Assembly (NCBI GenBank): GCA_013407085.1
Contig: JACCGJ010020221.1
Span: 1-64,000, forward strand
Direction of reading: 5' to 3'
DNA length: 64,000 nucleotides
Source: Atriophallophorus winterbourni
Lineage: Eukaryota; Platyhelminthes; Trematoda; Plagiorchiida; Microphallidae
The translations under genes were made by a program, and so were the position numbers. A model generated the notes under the pieces. It saw nothing but the letters and a program-made list of their open reading frames with translations. It was not told where the DNA came from and did no database searches. Below are positions 31,352 to 42,219 of the stretch, piece by piece (within the stretch, counting starts at the first letter, position 1; every line of letters begins with the position of its first letter).

Positions 31352-31885
31352 ATGTTTGCTGCTTGTCAGAGATATATCTGCGTGATGTCAATCACAACGG
31401 AACGCCAGAAATGGCTAAATTTGAAGCGTTGGTCGGATAGAAACTATATCAGAGTGGTGGTGTTAGCTGTCAAGTGCAAAAGTAGCCGCCAGGTTCATCA
31501 ACGAGTCGATCAACACGCCAAGCCCCCATCCAATTGTTGGCAATGTGGCCAATGGCATTTTGTGCGTTATTGCCCATTCAAGAAACATCGATGCCAAATG
31601 TGCAACAGAAAGGGGCATAAAGAAAATTATTGCCGGGCAAACTATTTTAATAAGAAATCTGTGTTCAATCATTCCTGTAATAATAATAATTGCCAATCCG
31701 ATCGTGTCTTCGTTACCTTCAAAACCCCAGAACATGAAAAGACAGCGAAAGAGCCCCCTCAAATGAATTCCGCGGAATGCAGACCAAGAAGGTGGGCCAA
31801 TCGAAGATGTATTCCGGTAACCCACATGCAAGTAGATCCAAGACAGAAGTCTTGCCACAACCAAGCTCAATCGGAGAGGTGTTAG
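31352..31885 (+). mobile_element. Gag nucleocapsid fragment of a gypsy-type LTR retrotransposon
   Basis: A 177-codon open frame with two adjacent zinc knuckles: CWQCGQWHFVRYC (C-x2-C-x3-H-x4-C) and CQMCNRKGHKENYC (C-x2-C-x4-H-x4-C), preceded by basic residues. This is the nucleic-acid-binding end of Gag in Ty3/gypsy elements. No protease or RT follows, and I found no LTR pair, so it is a fragment. The start codon shown is arbitrary. Confidence 0.75.
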
Positions 31886-32460
31886 GAGGGCACCTTCCTA
31901 ACGAATAAAACAAGCCGGTTTACCTGATCGACCAAAGTTTGCAACGGAGCGAAATTGCTGTTGGATAAGCCATGCTGCACCTTGGCAAAAAATCCCATCA
32001 TCACTAAATTCAAATTGTCAGACTCTCCCATGACAACCAACTTCCGCCGTTCTCACTATGCACTTTCCAACGATTATTGTGTATCCTCACGCGTTCACTG
32101 TTGTTGCCATATAAATACAAACCATGTCCACAGTTGAAACGCACACACTGGGCGCTTGGACCTTGGATTCCCTATCACCTTTTAATTCCGGCCTTGTTTT
32201 GTTTTCCTTACTGTTGGGTTAAGAACAAAGTATAGATTGATAGAGCGCAAAGACTGTCTCTGCTGCAACATCGTATTTTGTCAGGTGGAGCGGGATGGAA
32301 AGCTTTTTGACGTGCATAACGGCTAAAGCCACAATAAAGCTAGCGGGGAGATGTCGTCGTAATAGTTAACAAACTTCGTTTGAACTCGTTCCGTTCAGCT
32401 ATGTCCTATTTTCCTATTTTCGGTTCAGTTTTCAATTGATGCTATAATGTTATGTATTTA
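31886..32460. other. Stretch with no recognisable gene
   Basis: Possibly further decayed LTR-element sequence after the Gag fragment; nothing specific can be read. Confidence 0.3.
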
Positions 32461-32528
32461 TGAAATCTCAAGCCTGCTCCAGGCAAAGTGCCGCACTTTT
32501 GGAAACTGCACGTGGGTTAAGATACTAT
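32460..32528 (+). repeat. Truncated family A repeat
   Basis: GAAATCTCAAGCCTGCTCCA, GGCAAAGTGCCGCAC, GGTTAAGATACTAT: first quarter of the family A unit only. Confidence 0.65.
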
Positions 32529-32969
32529 TATGTAAGCATAATGATCCCAGACTAACACTTCGTTCAAGCAGATGATGGCTAGCCTTGACAACTAAATATT
32601 TTATCGCTTAGGCATATCGTTTCTCTATTGCAGTTCTGGCCTAACCTAGTTAAATCACTTAGAGAGATATACGTTAGAAATATTTTGAGTGGCGGTCTTT
32701 GGATAAACATTTTTCTGAGTCTTTGCTTGATCTTAGGTGTTATGAATTAGAGTGGCGAGGAAAGTTGTTTCAGATGTTGCTTATGAATGCACGCATATAA
32801 ATCTAACACGAGAACATATTAGACCCTAAACCTTATTACAATACCCTCACACACTAAGCTAATTCAACGGCGCTTTTGATATTTATTTCGGTTTTCTGTC
32901 CTTAAAATCCTGGTCTCAATGAATCATCCCTTGTTTCTGCTTCATCCAGTTGCTCTTCTGTGCCTCGAA

Positions 32970-33137
32970 CACCGTGCAAAATTGATTGGCTAACGGTAGT
33001 GACCTACGTGCTGAAACACGCTTCAGTCTCATTACCATTTCCATTCTGTCTAGACCTGGGCAACCTGACAGTATCTCAGCCCACGTGCAGTCTCTGACTG
33101 TGCGGCGCGTGGCCTGGATCAGGCTTGTGCTTTCACA
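32970..33137 (-). repeat. Family A repeat (minus)
   Basis: ATTGATTGGCTAACGGTAGT, TGTCTAGACCTGGGCAACC, GTCTCTGACTGTGCGGCGCG, GATCAGGCTTGTGCTTTCAC in reverse family A order; lacks the 3' quarter. Confidence 0.8.
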
Positions 33138-33139
33138 CC

Positions 33140-34204
33140 AACATTGACGATTCTTCCATCATAACATCAGGCCAAGAGGGTGCAGATATACTCTTGACTG
33201 CACGTACAGAAAGCTCACATTTACACTGGATCCCAGTCAATCATCATCATCATGAAGCACAAGTTTGGAGCCAGACAAAGTGATAAGCAATATGAAGCAG
33301 GAAAAGCAGATAAGCAAGCGCGTCAATCGCAGGATATGTGCCGTTGGACTAGGTATATGATGTTTTCGTCGTCGTACATTTTATTCCATTTATCGTATAT
33401 ATTTAATTATTGATTTGTTATAATGTATCGTGTGGGGGTAGAGAAACCGGAAATGATTGTGTCAGGTCAACAAATGGCAGGTTGCAAACATCTGGCAAAT
33501 TATCATATTTCCGTTTTATCGGTCTAACAATAGCAACGTTACCCTCGCGTTGCACGGACGCATATCGATTGTATCTCCATTCACCCCTGAGGTCAACCTG
33601 CCCAACGCTACTTGCATCTACCCTACTTCGGTGTAGGCAACCGGGTAGTATCATGCCTACGTTCAACGATGCCGATGACAACGCTTTGTACCCCCCTTCT
33701 CGCTTTGTACATCTCATTGTTTATGTTGAACGGCACTATATCTGTATCAGATTGTGCAAATATAATATAATAATATAATATACGCAAATAAAAACAACCA
33801 CAACACTGATCCACAAGCATGTCTGTCCGAGTTGTCACTTCGATCTGATTTGTCAGTCGATTTCGTGCCAACCGGTACACTTCAAGCCCTCGCCACGAGG
33901 GGCTCGTTTGGCCGACATTGACGAATTGCATATCGTTCGATTGGGAGTGACGTTGTCTATCTTCTCATACTTTCGAAGATGTTGTCGTTCGAACCATTCT
34001 AATGGAATCCTTCCGAAACTCGAAATATTACGAGTTCGCAATTGTAGTCGTCGGTATTTTCGGCGCTTCATGTTCTTGCGCTGCGTCGGGGGGTGATGTT
34101 TAGTATAAAATTCGAAAGCTTCTGATTAGCAACCATCGCTAATTCCCTTCGCACCACCACCACAACGCATAGATGTAAAGATGTACACAAAAAGGGGAAA
34201 GATT
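33140..34204. other. Unassigned stretch, possible remains of an LTR element
   Basis: A block at about 33416-33810 begins TGTTATAATG, contains AATAAA near its end and has no coding match. It resembles a solo LTR in composition, but no second copy or target-site duplication is visible. Confidence 0.25.
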
Positions 34205-34275
34205 GTCAGAATATAAATGGTAGCGAGACTCCAGCGTGTTTCAACATACAGCTCACTACCGGTGGCCAATCAGAT
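34205..34275 (+). repeat. Partial family A repeat
   Basis: AAATGGTAGCGAGACTCCAG, CGTGTTTCAACATACAGCTC and GGTGGCCAATCAGA match the central family A segment; LINE sequence follows directly. Confidence 0.7.
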
Positions 34276-34289
34276 CTCCATATTCATTT

Positions 34290-34760
34290 ACCGATTGGGT
34301 ACCACAGTACTTCAACGAGTTCCACGAAAGAAGGATCTTGGTATCTTCATCCAACACGGTCTCTTTTGTACCACACAATGCTGCAGTCAACTACAGCATT
34401 GGTTTAATTCGACCAGTTTATTTTCTCTACAATGCCTAATGTCTACATCCATCCGCACTTAAAAAACGCAGCACAGGCTTGGCAGACTTCGATTTGAAAT
34501 GATGTCCCTCATCGAAAAAGCACAGCAGCGTGCGACAAACTTTGTCCGTGGTATGCACAGCATGTCTTATAAAGACCGGTTACGCAGTTTAGATATATTC
34601 TCCGTTACCTATCGTATTCACAGCGGAGACTTGTTAATTCTTCATCTATCAAGAAGATCTTGATTCTTTCGCAACTTTCAAAAGTAACCTCGATTTCCAT
34701 CTCAGCGAAATCTCCCAATCTTTAGAAATGTACCTCATAACCACTGGTTCATAATATTTT
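34290..34760 (+). mobile_element. CR1-like LINE C-terminal relic
   Basis: Frame-shifted blocks in order: ERRILVSSSNT ('KDLGVxxS'), CLHPSALKK / YIHPHLKNAAQAW, then EKAQQRATNFVRGMHSMSYK and DRLRSLDIFSVTYR. Plus strand, dead. Confidence 0.6.
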
Positions 34761-34944
34761 TAAGACTCAGACTGCTTTCATCTTACTCACTCGATCGGGG
34801 CAAAGGTAAGTTTTGTTTGTGCCGTTTGGATTTTTCGTTAAAAACCTACTAATTCTTTGCCAGTTTGCTGCTCTTTCAGATCATCGAATCGAAAGTCGAA
34901 TTGTAAGGCGAATAACTCAGTTAATCAACAAACCAGTGCAACGT

Positions 34945-35366
34945 TCACGCATAGGATCTCTGCAAAACCTGGCCACTGTGTAGCATTCTTAAACGCCCGT
35001 AGCTTGCTCAACAACAGTTCAGTTCAGTTTGCACAGGACAGTATGTGGCTAACGAGCCAATCGAGCGTTCAGAATTTCTTTCGTTGGAAAGCTGCAGAGA
35101 AACACCCACCACTGCCAAAACGTTTATTCTTTTTGTCTATTTGAAATCTTCGACGATCGCGACGCCAAGAGCTTATCCGGGTTGTATTTAAGAAGCACCG
35201 CGTTATAGCCGATGCTGGAAAAAGAAAAAGCAGTTTCTCTTCGCCAGTACGGTGACAGGTCAGCTGAAGTAGCATCGTGTATAATAAATAAAAACACAGA
35301 GAACTTTAGCCGTTACTTTATTTACGGGATAACGCTAAAAGATAACTACCTAAGCTTGTATAGCAA
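34945..35366. repeat. Repeat R, copy 1
   Basis: Starts AGGATCTCTGCAAAA and contains TAGCATTCTTAAACGCCCGT, AGCTTGCTCAACAACAG and GGCTAACGAGCCAATCGAGC. Copies at 36798-37165 and 45480-45660 each lie next to minus-strand CR1-like sequence. The plus frame VAFLNARSLLNNS resembles the start of a LINE endonuclease. Either LINE 3' UTR or a fragment of another LINE. Confidence 0.65.
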
Positions 35367-36798
35367 TTAAGGGGAGTATTCAGGAAAAAACATACCCCAG
35401 TTGCGGTCCAAACCCTGCTTAAAACTAGAGACGGTACTGCAGGATATAAGTTCTTCTGGAAGAATGTTCCAGAAGTATACAACCCTAAGGATGAAAAAGT
35501 GTTTCCTGGAGTCTAGCCGACATCGTTTCTTAGCAATTTCAAGTGAATGGCCCCGGGTGCTCAGCTCGGGGCTTAAGGTAAAGAAGTCGTTGATTGGCAC
35601 GCCACTCAAACCCTTCAAGATCTTAAAGGTTTGTATTAAGTCACCTCTTAAACGACGGCGCCTAAGGGAGAAAAGATCGAGAGACATTAGGCGCGCAGCG
35701 TACGGTTTCCCTCGCTGACCCTCAATGATGCGAGTTGCGATGCGCTGTACGCTTTCAAGTCGAAGGATGCCCTTTTTGTAGTGAGCACACCACGCCTGAA
35801 CAGTATTCGAGATGCGGTCGAACTAATGCCTTGTACAGTGGCAGGAATACATCGGGTCTTCTGCACGATGGAACTGATTTCAGCCGAAAAAGTACCTTGC
35901 GTGAATGCTGAGCCGCAGCGGCACATTGGCCCTCCCATTTGAAGTCAGCTCTAACCAGTACTCCCAAATCCTTAACACACTATGTGGCGTTAACACTGAA
36001 GGAATTCCCCGCCACCTGGACCGAAATCTTATCAACCAGTGCTGACAAGAGTTGGCTCTTAGTTAGGTTCAGTGGGAGATCCCACTGGTATGAACAGTTT
36101 ATGACCCGCTCAAGGTCGTGCATCAAGGTATCTTCATTCGTTGATCCGATGAACTTCACATCATCCGCGAAAATGAAGCATGGACACTTCATGGCCGACG
36201 ACAAGTCATCAATGAAAATTAGAAATAGAAGGGACCGAGTACCGAACCTTGAGGGACCCCACTGATCACGTCGGTTTGGCTAGACAACGTGGATCCAACC
36301 TGAAATCTGAATGTCTTACTTTTAAGAAATGCTTTGATCCAAGCAAGTAGACTACCCTGTATGCCCTTTGCTGCTAGCTTGATCTCTAGAAGGCGGTGAC
36401 TCACGGAATCAAAAGCCTTGCTAAAGTCTAGTAGAGGGCTTCGACTGGCCTTCCTTCGTCCAGCATTTTAGTTGCAGTATCGAGAAAACTAAGAAGGTTA
36501 GTCAGGCAGGACCTACCTCTAAGAAATCTATATTGAGTTACACTCAACAGAGAATGCCGACTAAGATGCTGACAGATTTTGTCACGCAATAGTTTTTCTA
36601 GTACTTTTGAGACGATGCTAGTCAGGCTGACCGGTCTATAGTTCCCAATAGTTGACCTGCAACCACCATTGTGTATTGGCACGACTATGGCTTCCCTCCA
36701 CTTACTGGGAACAACTCATCCTCCAGGAGGAGATGGTCGCACAAAAATAAAGTGAAAGTAAGTACTGGGAACAACTCCTAGTTGCAGAAATGAATTAA
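35367..36798 (-). mobile_element. CR1-like LINE copy (RT to C-terminus)
   Basis: Minus strand, in order: NSFLQLGVVPSKWREAIVVP, GNYRPVSLTSIVSKVLEKLL, QYRFLRGRSCLTNLLSFLDT, SHRLLEIKLAAKGIQGSLLA, ISGVPQGSVLGPF, FADDVKFIGST (YADD-type catalytic box), NLTKSQLLSALVDK, LGVLVRADFKWEGQC, RPHLEYCSGV, RRRRLRGDLIQTFKI, VVYFWNILPEE. RT fingers, palm and C-terminal domain are present, but the frame is broken in several places and the endonuclease is missing. A 45-bp insertion sits at 36718-36762. Confidence 0.85.
36718..36762 (-). mobile_element. 45-bp truncated retroposon with 15-bp target-site duplication
   Basis: TACTGGGAACAACTC occurs at 36703-36717 and again at 36763-36777. Between them lie 45 bases with the CCTCCAGGAGG palindrome and TCGCACAAAAATAAAGTG, ending in an A/GTAAG-rich tail. 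It splits the LINE reading frame between VVPS and KWRE and shares its 3' end with the 267-bp insertion at 28880-29146. Confidence 0.85.
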
Positions 36799-37165
36799 AG
36801 AGGATCTCTGCAAAAGGCGGCTACTGTGTAGCATTCTTAAACGCCCGTAGCTTGCTCAACAACAGTTTAGTTCAGTTGCACAGGACAGTAAGTGGCTAAC
36901 GAGCCAATCGAGCGTCCAGAATTTCTTTCGGTGAAAAGCTGCAGAGAAGCAACCACCACTGCCAAAGCGTTATTCTTATCGTGATTTGGATATCTTCGAC
37001 GATCGCGACGCCAAGGGATTATCCGGGTGGTGTTTAGGAAGCACCTCGTTATGAATGACGCTGGTGAGAGGTCAGAATTGTGTATTTAAAAAACAGAACT
37101 CTAGCATTTACTTACTTACCAGACAACGCTAAAAATGGTGAGCTACCTAGCAGAGATGAAATGCA
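36798..37165. repeat. Repeat R, copy 2
   Basis: AGGATCTCTGCAAAAGGCGG, TAGCATTCTTAAACGCCCGT, GGCTAACGAGCCAATCGAGC and CCAGACAACGCTAAAAATGG follow copy 1 closely. With copy 1 it brackets the 35.4-36.8 kb LINE in direct orientation. Confidence 0.65.
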
Positions 37166-37329
37166 AGTCTGGGTCAGAACTGTCCAACAAGACATTTTGT
37201 GAGTTGTTGAAACTTGGTTAAGGTGGCCAACGGCATGGTATTTTCTTCAAAAATGTGTTTTTAGATTTTTCAGAAAATGATACTTTGATGTCTATTTTAT
37301 ACGGTAACATAAATTATTTTGTCTAAAAA

Positions 37330-39060
37330 TACTTATTTCTATGAAAATAAAGAGTTTTTAATGGCTGGTTTGGAAGATTTTTCCCGAAGTCGCCATACGG
37401 CTCGTAAAACGCCGACTTTCAATCAATTGTTACGGACAGTTTCGCTACGAAAGACCCGCCATGTTGAATACCGAACGAAAGGTCAAGAAACAGCGTTGAA
37501 CGTAACTGAAGTTGCCGAGATTAGTTCTGAAGGAAGTGAGTTCCACGCGTTCATTATACGGATGCTAAAGAATTGCGCTCTGGATTCGAGCCTGGTGTGC
37601 TGTTTTCTTAGCTTAAGACTATGCCCTCGTGTACCAACCAAAAGAGAGAACCAGAAGAAGTCATTGAATTCGAAACAACATAATCCTTTGACAACCTTAA
37701 AGGTCTCTATAAGATCCCTCTAAGTTGCCTCCTGCTAATCGAGAAACGTCCTAATTCTAATAGACGATTTTTATAATTGGTGTATGCTAACCCTCTCGAT
37801 CATGGGAGTGGCCAGCTTCTGTACCATTTCTAGCTGCACTATATCCTTCTGGTAATACGGCTTCCAAGCCTGAATACAGTATTTTAAATGTGGCCGTACT
37901 ATTGCCTTGTAGAGGGGCAATAGCACCTCTGCTATTCTAGTAGCGAGGGCTGAACGTAGTCGAAAGAGTTCCCCCCTGGCCCGTTAAGTCACAGCAGCAC
38001 ATTGGTCAGCTCACTTAAAGTTTCCGGAGACTAAGATTCCTAGGTCCTTAGTAGATTTTACCATACGGAACTCCCTGTGGGCTGAAGGCGTAGAGAAAAT
38101 CATGTTGCCTGCCGTTGTAGAGAGCAAGTGACTCTTATCTATGGTAAAGGGAAGTTCCAACTTAACCGCCCATGCCGTTACAGCTTCCACGTCACTTATC
38201 AGATCGGAGTTATCCGACCTACCAACAATTTTAACGTCGTCAGCAAACATATAACAGGGTGAGCGAAGTTGGTTGGCTAGATCATCGATGAAGATGAGGA
38301 AGAGCAACCGCCCCGAGACTGAGCCCTGGGGAACCCCACTCGTTATATGTGCACATGCGGAGTATGTATCATCTACCCTGACAGTAAAGGAATGGCCGCT
38401 AAGGAATGCTCGAATCCGAACCCAAAAGGTTTCCTGATGCTCCAATGACTGAGAGTTTGAGAAGCAAGAGCCTATGGTTGACTGAATCAAAAGCCTTACT
38501 AATGTTGAGATAGAAGACTTCTACAGCTATACCATCATCCATCTTCTTAGTGACCTCGTTTATAAAGCTCAACATATTAGTAAGACATGACCTACATTTT
38601 AGGAAACCGTATTGTGTGGCATTCAAAAGAGAGTGTTTGGATAGATATCCACAAATTTTGTCGCAGATCAACCTTTCCATAACCTCATATAGTACACTAG
38701 TGAGGCTAACCGGAGTGTAATTTTTAACCGCTGAAGAAGCTTCCCGCTTCTGGATAGGCACTACAACGGCTGTTCTCCAGTCCAAAGGAAGGGTACCCTG
38801 ACTGAGGGATGATGTGAAAAGTTCTGTGATCGGCACAGCTAATATAAGAGCTAGCAGTCTGATCATTCCTGGATGGATGCTATCGGGCCCTACCGACTTG
38901 TTGCATGCAAGGCTGGCCAATATAGTCTTGACATTGTGTACATCGAATGTAAGGTCAGTGCAGTGTGGGCGTTCAATGAGTACACACTGAATTGATGCCG
39001 CAGAGGCGTTCGAGTTATAATCTCGGCGTTGCACGCTTTGAAAATGCAAGGAAAACAACT
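37330..39060 (-). mobile_element. CR1-like LINE copy (RT and C-terminus)
   Basis: Minus strand. First long frame (about 219 codons): NKSVGPDSIHPGMIR, GTLPLDWRTAVVVPI, VKNYTPVSLTSVLYEVMERL, NATQYGFLKCRSCLTNMLSF, SKAFDSVNHRLLLLKL. After a frame change: SGVPQGSVSGRLLF, MFADDVKIVGRSD, LPFTIDKSHLLS, STKDLGILVSGNFK. Then decayed blocks for the C-terminal domain down to about 37480. No endonuclease remains; the N-terminal end abuts an oppositely oriented LINE. Confidence 0.85.
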
Positions 39061-39084
39061 GAGCCTTCTCAGTGCTTTCAACGA

Positions 39085-39755
39085 CGGCAGAGCGATCGTC
39101 CCTTCTCAGAAGGATCTTTGGTCGTTTCTCAAAGCAGATATATCCCGCGTATAATAAACACCTATATCAGACCAACAATGGAGTATGCTGTACAAGCATG
39201 GTCCCCATGGTTACAAAAGGACATGACCTTGCTGCAACGCGTATACCAGCGCGCTACAAAACTGGTGACCTATCTATACAACAGGCTATACGAGAGGCGG
39301 ATTGCAACGCTGAACCTCTTTGACTTTTCGTACAGTCGTCTCAGGGGTGACTTGATCCTGCTTTTCAACATTCTGCATACAGTGGATCACCCACTTGAAC
39401 ACCTGTTTCATCGACAAGAAGCACGTGGTAGCATATCGCATGGCTACAAGTTAGTTATTCCATACTCCAGATCAAATTGTCGAAGGTTTTTCTCTGCTGT
39501 CAGAGTCTGTTTTCTCTGGAACTCCCTGCCCCCACATATCATTTGCGAAACAAGCCTTAACATGTTCAAGGCTGAACTCGACAAGTATATGTTGACCAAA
39601 CCCAACCTTGCACCTGAATACACGTGCTGACTTTCCATGTGTATAAAACATTTGTGTTGTTTTTAGGAGTTCCCTATATTTTTAATCTGTGGTTACTGTA
39701 AAGTATTCGCTTTTTGGACCATTAAAACTTTGAATTACTTTGAATTACCTACATC
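39085..39755 (+). mobile_element. CR1-like LINE 3' end with short-repeat tail
   Basis: Plus strand: RRIFGRFSKQ, then RIINTYIRPTMEYAVQAWSP, LQKDMTLLQRVYQRATKLVT, RIATLNLFDFSYSRLRGDLI, RVCFLWNSLPPHI, MFKAELDKYMLTKPNLAPEY and stop at about 39628. The 3' UTR ends ATTAAAACTTTGAATTACTT plus a second TTGAATTACC, the short tandem tail usual for CR1 elements. Confidence 0.85.
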
Positions 39756-39869
39756 TTTTCGTGTTGACCATTTTAATTGAACGTAGCTGTAGTATCGTTT
39801 TGAATGAGTATGAACCCCTTGAGCGAGTCTCATTTCGAAAGAGATCTTTGCTGCACGTATCTTGGAAAC

Positions 39870-41110
39870 AGCTATATTTCGCGCTTCTGTGTAACGGGCT
39901 CAAGTCCCACATTAGGGATTAAGATTATAACGCCTCCATTTTGCGTCGCGGTGACGTACGCTACGGGAGACTGATGCTGAGTACCATTGAGGTTTACCAT
40001 TTTTGCGAACGGGTACGAGAGGAGCGAATGGACCCTGAAGTTGAAGTATGTTTTTCTTGATCTGTCCCCACATCCAATCCACACGCTCAATGTTTAGCCA
40101 TGGGAGAAGCGCTGCTGCCTCTAATAGGGCAGCAGGGTCTATCCTATGTAAGCATCGAGACACCTTAAGTGGGGGTTTACCAAATGACAGGAGTAACTAG
40201 CAGGTTAACACTACATGGTCGCTCTTTCCAAGTGGTGGCAGGGAGACCAACTTTTCTATACCGCTTTCAGAAGTTGAAATAACTAGGTCAAGAGTAGACG
40301 GAGACTGACCCTCTCGGAAACGGGTTGGTTCGCTTACGTGTTAGTTAAGCGCATGGGAGTGTAGCCAGTTCAAAAAATCGTTCGCCTTTCCTGGGGGATG
40401 GGAGGTTTGGTTCTCACAGTTTATTTGAGCGACCTTGGTTTCTAACTTGCAGCTCAGCAACCACTTCTCCTAAAATGCGGACTTTCCGGGCAAGTGCAAG
40501 GACATCCTTTGTCGTCTTTGTGTGAACGCTTCGATTTGATTTAACTTGCTTCCATGGAGCATTTAGAGGACAAGAGGATGGTGATGGTTTCGCCTTCCGT
40601 GGTCTCAAGTTAGTGGTATGATGGCTAAGGGTATACGGGACCACTGACCTAGCTACTTCGCAAAAGTTTTGGGTTTCGGAGACGGACGAGGAGGAGAACG
40701 CTTACGTTTCTCAACCAAAGTTCCTACGGACTTCGTGCAGTCAGCGCATAGCCATGTAAGCCATCGATTGGTCGCATAAACCTTAAATTGAGCTGACGAC
40801 AGTCCAGAGCATTCGGGATGTGCCAACGCAGGCACACGTCGCACTCTATACCTTTGGAAACCTTTTGTTGCAGCTAGAGTAGATGCAAAGACATGCATTA
40901 ACTCTCTCACCTTTCGGTGATGAGACCTCTCCCATCTTCCATTCACAGTTACATACGCCCGTGTTCCCTACGAATCAATCCTACTAGTGGTGGGTGTTTT
41001 AAAGTACACCTCCAAAAGAATCTGGGCACTCGTTTCAACTTGGTCGACTATCGCCTCTGATACTGATACTGATGATGCGGCTTGTAAAGTCTCTGCACCA
41101 CATGTATCAC
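39870..41110 (-). mobile_element. LINE ORF1 and endonuclease relic
   Basis: Minus strand. 40946-40650 encodes RYRVRRVPALAHPECSGL and RWLTWLCADCTKSVGTL, a Cys-rich (C...CxxC) ORF1-like domain. Further on (40320-39910) the frame gives an endonuclease end (SDHV-type block: LPPLGKSDHVVL) and WLNIERVDWMWGQIKKNI. The part between is deleted, and no RT follows. Confidence 0.6.
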
Positions 41111-41229
41111 CTTGGTACGCAAGATTTCGTCTGAACCACCTCAAAAAAGATCTCGGTATCTGACTGTCGTTTAACCTTAACCCTGGACATCATTGCCGGA
41201 TGGTGTACAACAAAGCGTGCCGTATCTTG

Positions 41230-41836
41230 AGTCTTCGAAAACAATATTGAGGATTTTACGCCTGAAACCCTACTTCGCAAAATTAATACGTATATACGTC
41301 CTGTTATGGAATATTCCATTCAAGCCTGGGCACCATAACTAAGGAAGGATATCGAACTACTTGACAGGATTGTTCGTCGTGCGACAAAGTTGGTCTCCCG
41401 GTACAGAAATTTGTCTTTCAAAAAGCGAATGGTAAAACTGAATCTACACGATTTTACCCAACGACGGATACGTAGTGACCTCATGTTGACATTTAAAATA
41501 CTGCAAAGTGAAAACCATCATTATAAACACTTGCTGAAGCCCAATGGCCTTACTAGAACACGAACATTCTCGATTAAATATTCGTCGTAAATTTTTCTCG
41601 GTAAGAGTTTCTTTCACTTGGAACGTTTTGCCTGAAGAAATCACACGCTCGGAATCTGTTGAGTTTTTTGCTTCCAGACTCGATTAGTTTATGACGAACC
41701 ATGCGGTATGTGACTGTCCCCATTGATTTTTGAGATGTTATACTTTTCATTCCAAATACCTTGTCATCCTCTGGTTATTGTTAAGCTTACTGCTTTCTAC
41801 CATAAAACTTTCTGAGTTGCGCTTTGACGCATTCGA
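41230..41836 (+). mobile_element. CR1-like LINE 3' end
   Basis: Plus strand: NTYIRPVMEYSIQAWAP, LRKDIELLDRIVRRATKLVS, RMVKLNLHDFTQRRIRSDLM, then (frame change) FFSVRVSFTWNVLPEEITRS. 3' UTR ends CTACCATAAAACTTTCTGAG, as at 11390 and 59545. Confidence 0.75.
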
Positions 41837-41837
41837 A

Positions 41838-42200
41838 GACTGCTGTGCCAAGAGATCACTGACTTGATACTGACAAATGAAGAGCACGTGATTGAAAGTC
41901 TCACTTATGAGGCTCCGTTATGACTCAGTGACCATTTAGTTATTACGTTTGATTATATTTGCCAGGCAATCAGAACAAGTGACATCACCAAGGTGATTAG
42001 AAAAATTGAATTTCGCCAACTTAAAACTACTCTTAAAAACGCCACAGTCTGACTGAGCAATTCACACCGAAAACTAATTCTCGATTCAAGCCGAAGGCGA
42101 CCAAGAAGACGCACACATGTTTTACCATGCAAAGAAGCCGGACCAATAACTTCGGTTTGCACCCCGTCAATACTCGGTGATGTAATTTACCCACCATCTT
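41838..42200 (+). mobile_element. Internally deleted LINE endonuclease fragment
   Basis: Starts in the block CCAAGAGATCACTGA and jumps to TTGATACTGACAAATGAAGA. In the next copy downstream these two blocks are about 340 bases apart (42466 and 42808). The rest (GAGCACGTGATTGAAAGTCT, ATCAGAACAAGTGACATCAC) matches 42825-42945 closely. Confidence 0.75.
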
Positions 42201-42219
42201 TTACAAATTACCTACTCAA

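Noticed and set aside
31463..31870. Long antisense frame over the zinc-knuckle Gag
   Set aside because: Shadow of the sense frame, whose zinc-knuckle spacing is diagnostic.
33416..33810. Possible solo LTR (TGTTATAATG start, AATAAA near the end)
   Set aside because: No second copy, no clear CA end and no target-site duplication in the window.
35401..36265. Plus-strand frames over the 35-36 kb LINE
   Set aside because: Shadows; the minus strand carries the ordered RT motifs.
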